NCBI GenBank assembly: GCA_029976805.1
Contig: JAPOLY010000019.1
Span: 1-38,365 of the forward strand
Source: a bacterium
Lineage (GTDB): Bacteria; Planctomycetota; UBA8108; UBA1146
Direction: 5' to 3'
DNA: 38,365 nt
Under the pieces are notes generated by a model. It worked only from the letters and a program-made list of their open reading frames with translations, was not told the DNA's origin and searched no databases. Of the stretch, positions 8,709 through 16,635 are shown one piece after another (position 1 is the first letter of the stretch; each line of letters starts with the position of its first letter). The position numbers and the translations under genes are program-made.

Positions 8709-9761
8709 ATGAAAATCACCATTTTGGGCTCCTGCCTGTCCGGTATGGCGCTCGCACTACGCTTGGTCCACTCCAAACATGAAGTGGAAATCTGTCTTCC
8801 TGAAACAGGACTCGTTTCCTGTAGCAGCGGATACCTTTTCAATTCGGTCTCTTTTGAATCTCTTTCTTCATTGGGTCTGAACCTCCCCAAGTGGGTCACA
8901 CCTCTGAGAGGAGGAAGGGCCCATTCTGCTTCAGATCAAATAGACGCAGAATCAGGAAACCATCTGTTTTCTGCCGATTCACTGCGACTTCACCAAGAGA
9001 TCCAAAAGTGTGTCGGAGAAGAACGGTACCGGTTTGATTCGCGTTTCAGCCATTTTGAACCGCGTGTGGGATACCACATCAAATCCGCACAGTTTGAAAA
9101 TGGCACAGAAGCCCTGGCTGACCTTTTTGTCGGTGCAGACGGAGTCCAGTCTGTCGTCAGAAAAGAACAACTGCCAGGCCCGGCACTCTCTCTGGTCCAA
9201 ACCCATCAAATTAGTGGAACGTCCAGATTCAGTGATTCTGAATCCGTCCTGCGGAGCAAGGTCATCTCATACAGGGTTCCGCAGACTTCCGGCGAGCTGA
9301 TCATCTACTCTGTCGATTCCGGGAACGTCTCTTGGCGACTGCAAATCGACGCCAAGGGACCACTCCACGCCGGCAGTTCTTCCGAAGAACTTCGACAACA
9401 AGTCTTCAAATGGAGTCGCAGTTGGCCAACAGAGTTACACCCCATCTTTGAAGAATCGGCCATCACGGCCGTGCAATCCTCAAAATGCTCTGACAGGAGG
9501 CTTCCCCACCTCTTTCACAAGGACAATGTCGTCTTGATCGGTAAAGCCGCCCACCCCACCTTGCCGGATCTGTATTCTGGGGTGGATTCGGATCTTGAAG
9601 ATGCATTGCTGCTGGGAGATCTGTTGGATGAATTTGAAAAAGGCCACTTTGAATCACTGGATATCTGCCTGACAGAGTTCATCCGTCAGCGTCGGCCATT
9701 ACTCAATTCAAGAATCCGCAGGGCCAGAGCCCAACAGAAAAGAGTGTTGTCTACTTCCTGA
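8709..9761 (+). CDS. Degenerate FAD-monooxygenase paralogue
   Basis: A 350-residue homologue of the monooxygenase at 6246. The C-termini align closely (FHKDNVVLIGKAAHP versus FHKGNVLLVGDAAHP; LEDALLLGDLL versus LEDGLILGDAL). It has diverged at flavin-contact sites. The Asp of the GD motif is Lys (IGKAAHP), the N-terminal motif reads ILGSCLSGMALALRL, and the acidic residue expected after the second strand is missing (VEICLPE). The DG motif (FVGADGVQS) is kept. The frame is intact over the whole length, so it is a gene and not yet a pseudogene; it may bind flavin weakly or have a non-catalytic role. The ATG at 8709 is chosen because it aligns with the MKI start of the paralogue; a TTG at 8700 is the alternative. 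Its stop is one base from the stop of the convergent cytochrome gene. Confidence 0.82.
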   Translation: MKITILGSCLSGMALALRLVHSKHEVEICLPETGLVSCSSGYLFNSVSFESLSSLGLNLPKWVTPLRGGRAHSASDQIDAESGNHLFSADSLRLHQEIQKCVGEERYRFDSRFSHFEPRVGYHIKSAQFENGTEALADLFVGADGVQSVVRKEQLPGPALSLVQTHQISGTSRFSDSESVLRSKVISYRVPQTSGELIIYSVDSGNVSWRLQIDAKGPLHAGSSSEELRQQVFKWSRSWPTELHPIFEESAITAVQSSKCSDRRLPHLFHKDNVVLIGKAAHPTLPDLYSGVDSDLEDALLLGDLLDEFEKGHFESLDICLTEFIRQRRPLLNSRIRRARAQQKRVLSTS

Positions 9762-9762
9762 A

Positions 9763-11808
9763 TCAGTCTTCTTCTGTCATGCGGAAAATATTGATACTCG
9801 CAGACTTGAGCTTTCTGATTCCAGGTGAAGCATGATACTGATGGCAAAGGGTGCAGTCATCTGCCACTTCCTGACCGTGGCAATCTGTGCATGATTCCAT
9901 TTTTACAGGAAACCAGTCATGGCCACTGGAGGATTGAGACACCCGCGGCTCATGACAGCTCGTGCATTGAAGATCTGCGTCACTGAACACATGATCCGCA
10001 TGGCTGAATTTCGAAAATCGAACCTTTTCTTCTCTGGCAGCGGGGGTCCAGCTCAAAGTGCCCTTCTCAGCAGAAACCCCGGAATGACACTTGCTGCATT
10101 TCCCGGGAGCGTTGTCTGCCAACAGAAGTGACAGAATTTCTGCGGAGATTTCTTCGTTTGCGCCGTGGCGGATTTCCGCTTCGATCCATGCTTTCAGGAA
10201 TGGGTCAGCGTGCTGGACAGGCTTGTACCAAACGACCCCTCCATCTTCGTACCAACCACCAAGATTGGCCCAATGACGGCCAACACTGGTTTCTTCGAGG
10301 GAGTGCTCCTGAACAATTGTCTCCTCTTTATCTGCGTCCTGCTCCTGATCCAAATCACCTGAGAGAAGATCGTCTTCTTCCAGCAAGAGATCTTCTTCGG
10401 ATTCGGCAAGAAGGTCTTCTTCCTCTTCCAGCAAGAGATCTTCTTCGGCAACAGAGCCAGCAGCAGCAGACTTTTCTTCTGTCACCTCCTCTTCACTTGC
10501 CTGAGGTTCAACCAACATGCCACTGTCGAAACGGTTCAGTTCTTCGTCCAGATTTGGGAACCAGCGCTCCTGCATTTTGACCAGCAAGGCGATCGGGAAT
10601 TGGCCTGAGAGCTGGGCCAGTTCGTCACTGGTCCATTCGCTGTACTCCCCAGGCAACAGTCTTCCTATCCATGACCGCAAATCACTGATCATGTCTTTCA
10701 TGAATGATCGCTTGATCGACATGGCAAACTCCTGAACCTCCCGCACTTTGGCCGGATTTCCAGGTTCATCGCCTTCAAGCTCTGACAGTTTCATCAATTC
10801 GGAAAATTCAGAATCCATTTCACTGCTTCGATACCAGCGCCGAGTCCAGGGTGTGAGATCGAGAATATCGATGTACGGCCAATCTCCGACACCCATCCCC
10901 TCTTCCTTCATCTCTTCCAAGCCCAGAATCATTGGCAGTGCGAAAAACTTCACGGCTTCGCTCTTGACGATGTCTTCGGTATGACACTGGCCACAGGACT
11001 CTTCATAGGGAAGGACCGTCATGGCCCCGGTTGTCTCATTCAACTGGTGGCACCCCGAACAGGATTGGGGAGCAAACTCGGGCATGGTTTTGAAGTGACG
11101 CAATGCATGATCAGAGTGACTGAAAGAAAGTGTTCTCGGTTTGTTTCCGTAGTCTTCCGAAAAAGGAGGATGACCCGATACAAAACTTTCGAATTGTTGC
11201 TGGTGGCAAGTCTGGCAGCGGGAGTCAGAGAGCTGAACTTCATGACTCCCGTGACCGTGTTCAGCATGACAAACTGCACACTGTGTTTGATCATGGAAGG
11301 GAGCAACACCCTCCAGACCACTTCTCTCACGCAACGCTTCGGGTGAAATTCCATGGGCACTCATCGCATGAGGGCCTTGATCATGGCACTTGAGACAACC
11401 ATCGCTGGCAAAGGTGTCTCCACTTCCATCCCAAACACTCGACAACAGTCCGTTCCATGAATTCAAGTCAGTGGAGTGGCAATCACTGCATTCAAACTGG
11501 GAATGAAAATGAGACAGGGGGCCCGGAGAGATCAACTCCTGATCAAAGGGACCCTGCTCATTTCCTCCAGCAGCAAGGGTGACCAGCAACCCGCCCAGAA
11601 AAAGAAGAAAAAGACTCCGCTGAACCCTCTTTCGAAGGTAGCCCTCGCTCATGCGAGGAAAGCAGCCCGCCTCTCCATGGGGACAGACTCCGGATCCTGT
11701 CGGACCGCTTGAGCATGGCTGGGAACTGTTGCCACAAATGTAGGGACGATCAGGGCGCAAATATCGCGTTGTTCGCGAATCAAAGGCACCACGAGGCTTC
11801 GTATTCAT
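9763..11808 (-). CDS. Membrane-anchored decaheme cytochrome c with cytoplasmic Cys4 motif and acidic repeat
   Basis: Last gene of the seven-gene redox operon; a 681-residue cytochrome with ten CXXCH heme sites. Six lie at Cys107, 138, 177, 198, 250 and 272, four at Cys571, 615, 640 and 652. The 295 residues between them carry no heme and include an acidic Glu/Asp-Leu-Leu repeat at about 455-487. One membrane helix at 65-82 follows RKRVQR, which places the hemes in the periplasm and the first 60 residues in the cytoplasm. That tail holds C-x6-C-x9-C-x6-C (Cys25, 32, 42, 49), a possible metal or redox site. The ATG overlaps the stop of the cytochrome b gene by four bases (ATGA), which decides this start against the longer frame to 12099. 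Likely role: accept electrons from the cytochrome b and pass them into the periplasm. No close named relative recognised. Confidence 0.88.
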   Translation of the reverse strand: MNTKPRGAFDSRTTRYLRPDRPYICGNSSQPCSSGPTGSGVCPHGEAGCFPRMSEGYLRKRVQRSLFLLFLGGLLVTLAAGGNEQGPFDQELISPGPLSHFHSQFECSDCHSTDLNSWNGLLSSVWDGSGDTFASDGCLKCHDQGPHAMSAHGISPEALRERSGLEGVAPFHDQTQCAVCHAEHGHGSHEVQLSDSRCQTCHQQQFESFVSGHPPFSEDYGNKPRTLSFSHSDHALRHFKTMPEFAPQSCSGCHQLNETTGAMTVLPYEESCGQCHTEDIVKSEAVKFFALPMILGLEEMKEEGMGVGDWPYIDILDLTPWTRRWYRSSEMDSEFSELMKLSELEGDEPGNPAKVREVQEFAMSIKRSFMKDMISDLRSWIGRLLPGEYSEWTSDELAQLSGQFPIALLVKMQERWFPNLDEELNRFDSGMLVEPQASEEEVTEEKSAAAGSVAEEDLLLEEEEDLLAESEEDLLLEEDDLLSGDLDQEQDADKEETIVQEHSLEETSVGRHWANLGGWYEDGGVVWYKPVQHADPFLKAWIEAEIRHGANEEISAEILSLLLADNAPGKCSKCHSGVSAEKGTLSWTPAAREEKVRFSKFSHADHVFSDADLQCTSCHEPRVSQSSSGHDWFPVKMESCTDCHGQEVADDCTLCHQYHASPGIRKLKSASINIFRMTEED
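10376..10448 (-). repeat. 48-base direct repeat encoding the acidic Leu-Leu segment of the decaheme cytochrome
   Basis: An identical 25-base stretch occurs at 10376-10400 and 10424-10448, a 48-base offset that keeps the frame. It encodes two copies of about 16 residues rich in Glu and Leu-Leu (EEDLLLEEEEDLLAES type), with a partial third copy beside them. Confidence 0.75.
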
Positions 11809-12632
11809 GACGCCCCCCCGGCTTTGAACGCTGTCACAAGAATGACATGCAAAACGATCATCAAGACCATCACTCCGGTCACAGGCACGTGGACAAAAAG
11901 CCAACCGCGCAGCCACCTTTGGCGTACCCGATGAAGGTCCAGAACAGCTTTTTCCCGAACAATCTTGTGTACAGGAAGAAAAGGATCTGAAGAAAAAAGT
12001 ACTGTCGGAGATTCGTAATCCTGCAATCGCTGGATCAAACTTTGGGGCACACCGAATTCCGGGTGAATTCGCGATGGCAGGAAGCCGCAGCCTGAACACA
12101 AATAAGGTCGAACCACCTCGAAGTACCCTTTGAGTATTTCAGGATTCAACTCTCCCGGTTCGAGCCCGGCGATACAGTCGTCACTTTTCTTCACCATACC
12201 TGCCAGCTCGTCAGGTATGCGCAAGGGGTTCAATTCTCTTCCATCCGCTCGCAGGGTTTCAGGCAATGCCCTCATGACCAACCAGCCAAGGAAACCTGAG
12301 ATCAGCAACAAGCCGTAAAGCAGATAAAGCTGGGTCTCAAACAGTCCTGTCGGAAATCTGTAATCCACATGCTCCAGGAACAACCAGCTGCTGATCACTC
12401 CAAAGCCCAGATGCAGTTGTAACCATGTCGCCGTTTTACCAATGGGCAAAAAGGGAACTTTTTTGCGTACCCCATAAAGACAGAGAAGCACAAAACTTCC
12501 CAATAAAATCCAGCCGCTGGTAACAGCAGGATTGGCAAGCGTTGTGTCTGCTTGCTCCAGAAAATAAAAACTGACAACGATGCCAATCAGGATCAATAAC
12601 AGAGCACCCGAATGAGGAGGGCGGATTTTCAT
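11805..12632 (-). CDS. Minimal diheme cytochrome b-like membrane subunit
   Basis: A 275-residue integral membrane protein with about five helices (roughly 9-24, 38-55, 68-88, 99-119, 244-268). Two helices each carry a pair of His exactly 14 apart: His74/His88 and His248/His262. That spacing matches the bis-His heme ligands of cytochrome b in bc-type complexes, so two b hemes stacked across the membrane are predicted. Between helices 4 and 5 is a soluble loop of about 120 residues with a CSGC pair (Cys179, Cys182). Four-base overlaps with the [4Fe-4S] subunit upstream and the decaheme cytochrome downstream indicate translational coupling of the three. Role inferred: move electrons across the inner membrane, perhaps with quinone exchange. 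No strong named family match is evident by eye. Confidence 0.78.
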   Translation of the reverse strand: MKIRPPHSGALLLILIGIVVSFYFLEQADTTLANPAVTSGWILLGSFVLLCLYGVRKKVPFLPIGKTATWLQLHLGFGVISSWLFLEHVDYRFPTGLFETQLYLLYGLLLISGFLGWLVMRALPETLRADGRELNPLRIPDELAGMVKKSDDCIAGLEPGELNPEILKGYFEVVRPYLCSGCGFLPSRIHPEFGVPQSLIQRLQDYESPTVLFSSDPFLPVHKIVREKAVLDLHRVRQRWLRGWLFVHVPVTGVMVLMIVLHVILVTAFKAGGAS

Positions 12633-14314
12633 CCCGTAATCCTCTCAACGATGCTGGAAACTCCTGAAGCGTCTGAAAAATTGATGCGATGCAAGGCATC
12701 GTGTGGACAGGCATTGACACACGCTGGTCCAGAGGGCTGATCGATGCACAGATCACATTTGGTTGCCTTGAGAACCGGTTTCCCCGTCTCCAGATCGATC
12801 ACAGCTTCACCGTTGGCATCCTGAACCTCGACGGTTCGTATGTTGTCATAGGGACAGGATTCAACACAGGAAGCACAACCGATGCACTCACTTTGAGTAA
12901 TCACCACATTTCCGGTCGAATGTTCCCTGTGTATCGCTCCGGTAGGACAACCGACCAGACATACGGGGTCGATACAGTGCATGCAGGCTGTGGCCACCAT
13001 CAACTTTGCATGACGGTAACCTTCCCGAATGAAGCGGGGATTTCCATCATGTGTCACAGCACAAGCTTTGACACAATCATCACAGTCAGTGCAGCGGTTC
13101 AGATCGATTACCATCGTCTGGTTACCGTTGACGATCCTGCGATCGAGAAAGAAGTCGAGCAACTCCGTGGAAATCAGACCCTTCTCTGAACCCAACTGAT
13201 CGATGTCCAGATTTTTCAACTCTGGCAACACGTATTCGACAAAATCACTGCTGGGGATTACCACGAGATCGATGGCGCCTACCGCACGGATACTTCGCAA
13301 TGCCGGTGAGCCCACGCCTGTTCTGGACAGTTTCATGAGCTCCTTGAGCCCGTAGACGTCACCCGGACGGAGATAACCCACCGTCTTCTCTTCACTGCCT
13401 TCTTTGTTGGTCACCCTGGCAAAGCCACTGAGGAGAACATACAGGCCATCCATATGATGGCCCTGTTGAAGAATGACCGACTCCCTGTCGATCATCGAAG
13501 ATTGCGACTGCATGATCTTGCGGAAGTTTCGGTTCCAATGGTCCGAACCCCAACGCTCAAAGATGCTTTTTGCAGAAAGCGTGCGTTGTATCGCTTCCGG
13601 CAAGTCAGTGAGGGTTTTCATACCACTAAAAATCTGGTGGCGTCTGTCACCAATCAGATCTTCCAGATAATGACTGAACTCTTTTGAGTTTTTGAGTATC
13701 TCGCGAACTCCCTGCCAACGAATCTCCAACAACTTGCAATCGGTTTCTGCAAAGATGGAGGCAGTCCTTGGACTTCGGCGCAGGGCAGCGATCTCTCCAC
13801 AAATTTCGCCAAGGCCAATCCTCCTGGTCAGATTTTTTGACATGTATTCTTCAAGGTCGACATCCAACCGGGGAACATGGGCTTTCGATGAATAGACCTT
13901 GTCGGTTGAAGAATCAGTTTTGATCCGTTCAACAGGAGTTTTACGCCGGAAGATTTGCCCCAGCGCTGACAACCAGCTTCGCTTTCGTGTAACCCTCTTG
14001 CGAGCGAAGTTCTTTTCGCCCGATTCCTCAAGATTGACACGGATTTCCCCCTCAAGGGGAATCAGAACGGATCCACCGTAATCACCCTTGCGGATGATGA
14101 TGTCTGCTTTTTCATACTCAACGACCCGGGCGTCTATTTGCAATATCGACTCGATAGACTTGCCCCTCGAGTCGCATTCATCCCATGCAATCGAAAGAAT
14201 TGAATTGTACTGAACCCAATCGAGGACAACCCGCGGGATTGCTTCTGGACTGAAGCAATGACCGCGAGAGTCCTCTTCCGAATCATGAATGTCAGATCCG
14301 GTAACGGGGCACAT
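12629..14314 (-). CDS. Tandem cyclic-nucleotide-binding domains fused to a four-cluster [4Fe-4S] electron-transfer subunit
   Basis: A 561-residue soluble protein without signal peptide. Residues about 52-225 form a cNMP-binding domain with a near-canonical phosphate cassette (ICGEIAALRRSPRTASIFAE) and a long basic insertion at 100-165. Residues about 260-380 form a second, more diverged cNMP-like domain. The C-terminal 402-540 is a DmsB/NrfC/PsrB-type ferredoxin with four Cys quartets: CTDCDDCVKAC, CMHCIDPVCLVGC, CIGCASCVESC and CDLC...ACVNAC. It should carry electrons in the cytoplasm to the cytochrome b subunit, with which it overlaps by four bases. The fused sensor suggests that electron flow is gated by a cyclic nucleotide. 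In known complexes such a subunit pairs with a molybdopterin enzyme; none is visible here. Confidence 0.9.
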   Translation of the reverse strand: MCPVTGSDIHDSEEDSRGHCFSPEAIPRVVLDWVQYNSILSIAWDECDSRGKSIESILQIDARVVEYEKADIIIRKGDYGGSVLIPLEGEIRVNLEESGEKNFARKRVTRKRSWLSALGQIFRRKTPVERIKTDSSTDKVYSSKAHVPRLDVDLEEYMSKNLTRRIGLGEICGEIAALRRSPRTASIFAETDCKLLEIRWQGVREILKNSKEFSHYLEDLIGDRRHQIFSGMKTLTDLPEAIQRTLSAKSIFERWGSDHWNRNFRKIMQSQSSMIDRESVILQQGHHMDGLYVLLSGFARVTNKEGSEEKTVGYLRPGDVYGLKELMKLSRTGVGSPALRSIRAVGAIDLVVIPSSDFVEYVLPELKNLDIDQLGSEKGLISTELLDFFLDRRIVNGNQTMVIDLNRCTDCDDCVKACAVTHDGNPRFIREGYRHAKLMVATACMHCIDPVCLVGCPTGAIHREHSTGNVVITQSECIGCASCVESCPYDNIRTVEVQDANGEAVIDLETGKPVLKATKCDLCIDQPSGPACVNACPHDALHRINFSDASGVSSIVERITG

Positions 14315-14324
14315 TCAGCAACTC

Positions 14325-15326
14325 CTATTTGTAGTCTTCTTCTTTGGGCAGCATGGAATCGAGGCCTGCGAGGTCTTCGCCATTCGAAGTCGCTGCCAGA
14401 TTATCCAGTGAAATCGTGATGGCGGCGGCAGCTTCAAGCATTGCTGGCTGGTTTTTCAAACTCAACTTCAGTGATCCTACCGCTTGAAGTGCTTTCACGA
14501 GATCTGTCTGTTGGGTTGCCTTCGCAGCTGCAGCCAGTTTCTTCCGCAGCGCACTCACTCTGCGAGCGTTGGCTTTGGCGTAGTCACCCATACCCTCTGC
14601 GGTGCCCACGGCCTTCAGCAACAATTCCAATTCAGCAAGTATTCCCACCGCGAACAACAGGCGCTGGCGCTCAATCGAGGCCACCTTGTTTTCCTTGCCT
14701 TTGGTGTAAAAATTGTTATGGCGCAGCTCTCCCTGACTCCAGGAGACCAATTCAAAATCGGATCCGGCTGGGTGCCCACCGACATTGACAAGGTTTTCAT
14801 GGGGAACGACATGGCAACTGACACAGTTGCGCGCGATATCTGCAATCATGGTCGGGCGCAACATTCCTGCAGCTTCAGAGGCCTTCCAACGACGAGCAAT
14901 TTCATCTGCCGTTTCCTGTCCCTCTTCCTTGCCGCTGAACTCGCCATGCAGTTTGACCCAACCCATTCCAGCGCCATGGCAGGATTCGCAAGATACGCCT
15001 GAAGAGGGCTTCAGTTTTTCATCCTCCCAATGACTCGTGGCATGGCAGTCGAGACACAGGCTTTCACTCTTGATCCGGCGGATCCCCATTTTCTTGGCGA
15101 TCTCCCGGCCCTTCTCGGTACGGGGCATGTCCGTGATGGTTCCATGGTGGACAGTTTGCTCCCAGACCGCTCCTGAATGGGTATGACATTCAGTGCACTC
15201 CGAAGCACCGACGATCGCTTTGGGATCAAAGCCGGGGCCAGTGGGTAACTTTGACTTTTCAGCCTCTTGGCCCAAACCCACAGCCACCATTGCGACCAAT
15301 ACCAAGGGGATCAAATTCTGAATCAT
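14325..15326 (-). CDS. Tetraheme c554-like periplasmic cytochrome c
   Basis: A 333-residue exported cytochrome. A signal peptide covers residues 1-19 (ending VAVGLGQ). Four CXXCH sites occur at Cys44, 91, 113 and 168, all in the N-terminal half. The arrangement, with ECTECHTHSGAVWEQTVHHG and GVSCESCHGAG, resembles the cytochrome c554 family, in which the third heme site is followed by Gly-Ala-Gly. Residues about 215-333 are heme-free and rich in Ala and Leu helices, perhaps a docking or coiled region. The gene lies 10 bases before the cNMP/[4Fe-4S] gene and 52 bases after the reductase gene in the same operon. It could shuttle electrons across the periplasm between the decaheme and pentaheme proteins. 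Confidence 0.9.
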   Translation of the reverse strand: MIQNLIPLVLVAMVAVGLGQEAEKSKLPTGPGFDPKAIVGASECTECHTHSGAVWEQTVHHGTITDMPRTEKGREIAKKMGIRRIKSESLCLDCHATSHWEDEKLKPSSGVSCESCHGAGMGWVKLHGEFSGKEEGQETADEIARRWKASEAAGMLRPTMIADIARNCVSCHVVPHENLVNVGGHPAGSDFELVSWSQGELRHNNFYTKGKENKVASIERQRLLFAVGILAELELLLKAVGTAEGMGDYAKANARRVSALRKKLAAAAKATQQTDLVKALQAVGSLKLSLKNQPAMLEAAAAITISLDNLAATSNGEDLAGLDSMLPKEEDYK

Positions 15327-15378
15327 TCCAGTCCTCTTTTCGAAGCAACAACCATAGCCAGTCTACAAAGGGAATCTG

Positions 15379-16626
15379 TCAAACGTCCAGCTCGACGTCT
15401 CCGTCGGGGATTCCGACGCAGGTCAAACAACTTCCTTCGTCCGGATCAAAGCCCGGCTCCTCTTCATATTTTACTTTTCCGGAGAGCACTCTCACCTGGC
15501 AAGTTCCGCAACTGCCCGATCGGCAACTGCTGTCAATCTCCACACCATTCTCGTCTGCCATTTCAAGAATCGAAGACTCTCCATCCCATTTCACCTCCGT
15601 TTTTGAAAAACGAATCAGGGTCGCTGAGTCACTCTCTGCAGCAGCCCCTGAATCTTCAGAAGGCTTTTTCTTTTTGATGGAGGCAGGGCCAAACGCTTCC
15701 ATTTTGATATCCCGGCTCGGGATTCCGGCCGCTTCCATGGGTGGCACCAGCGCCTGCATCATCGGCGGCGGTCCACAGATGTAAAACTGGGCTTCCAGAT
15801 GACCGACCGTTTCCTGAATCGCATCCACGGACAAAAACCCCGTCTTCGAACCTTCCGGCAATTCATGACCGTCTTCCGGATGGCTGAAGTAAGTGTGGAG
15901 GTGCAGGTGATCTCTCACTTGCATCAACTCATTCAAGCGCTCAGCAAAAGCATGATCCCGGTGACTCCGTACGGCATGAAACAGGTAGCAGGTTCTTTGA
16001 ATGCCTTCCTTGCAGATCGTTTCCAGCATGCTGAGAAGAGGGGTGATTCCGATCCCGCCAGCGATGAGTACAGCAGGTCGATCATCTTCCCGGTCGAGAT
16101 AAAACTTGCCATTGGGTGCACTAACCTCGATGACCGATCCAATCTCCAGTTCCTCATGAAAGTAACTGGAGCCTTTTCCAGGCGGGAAATCGGTCTCGGG
16201 TGGTGCTGGCACTTTTTTGATGGTGACGCGGTAAAGGTTGTCTTCCAGAACACCTGAACTCAGGGAGTAACTGCGGATCGTCGGCTTGGAATCACCGGGG
16301 ATTGTGAACCGAAAACCGATGTGCTGTCCCGGTTCGAAAGAGCGGATCGGTTCACCATCAACGGGCCCCAGGTAAAAGGAGCAAATGTCTTCCGCTTCCA
16401 GCACCTTGTTCACAACATTGAATCGGCGGAAACCCTTCCAGCTCCCGACAGACTCTTTTGAAGGCCTGCGCTGCCCCTGATCCACCTTGCTTCTCAGTTG
16501 CTCAGCCTGGCGCTGTTGAAACTTCGACCGGGCGAAGGACTGCCGCAAAGACACGACAGCCCCTGCCACCGCATCCAATAGTGCCAATCCCAGCAGAACC
16601 AGTCCGGTGACGTAAACGATTTCCAT
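15379..16626 (-). CDS. Membrane-anchored FAD/NAD(P)H reductase with C-terminal [2Fe-2S] ferredoxin domain
   Basis: A 415-residue flavoprotein likely to link NAD(P)H to the operon's electron chain. Residues 4-26 are a membrane helix followed by basic residues, placing the catalytic part in the cytoplasm. The ferredoxin-NADP reductase core shows the FAD motif RSYSLSS (118), the nucleotide motif GGIGITPLLSM (190) and the CGPPPMM motif (284). The C-terminal plant-type ferredoxin binds [2Fe-2S] with Cys368, 373, 376 and 403 (CRSGSCGTC ... LTC). Domain order resembles NqrF-type or phthalate-reductase-like oxidoreductases. It starts 9 bases after the barrel gene ends. Electron direction is not fixed by the sequence; NAD(P)H oxidation or reverse reduction are both possible. 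Confidence 0.92.
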   Translation of the reverse strand: MEIVYVTGLVLLGLALLDAVAGAVVSLRQSFARSKFQQRQAEQLRSKVDQGQRRPSKESVGSWKGFRRFNVVNKVLEAEDICSFYLGPVDGEPIRSFEPGQHIGFRFTIPGDSKPTIRSYSLSSGVLEDNLYRVTIKKVPAPPETDFPPGKGSSYFHEELEIGSVIEVSAPNGKFYLDREDDRPAVLIAGGIGITPLLSMLETICKEGIQRTCYLFHAVRSHRDHAFAERLNELMQVRDHLHLHTYFSHPEDGHELPEGSKTGFLSVDAIQETVGHLEAQFYICGPPPMMQALVPPMEAAGIPSRDIKMEAFGPASIKKKKPSEDSGAAAESDSATLIRFSKTEVKWDGESSILEMADENGVEIDSSCRSGSCGTCQVRVLSGKVKYEEEPGFDPDEGSCLTCVGIPDGDVELDV

Positions 16627-16635
16627 CGCCAGAGC

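Noticed and set aside
11809-12099. Longer N-terminus of the decaheme cytochrome up to 12099
   Set aside because: It would overlap the cytochrome b gene by almost 300 bases, while the ATG at 11808 forms a clean ATGA overlap like the other operon junctions.
12629-14314. Calling the operon a DMSO, nitrite or polysulfide reductase from its DmsB/NrfC-like subunit
   Set aside because: No molybdopterin catalytic subunit, NrfA-like CXXCK heme site or NrfD-type eight-helix subunit is present in the window.
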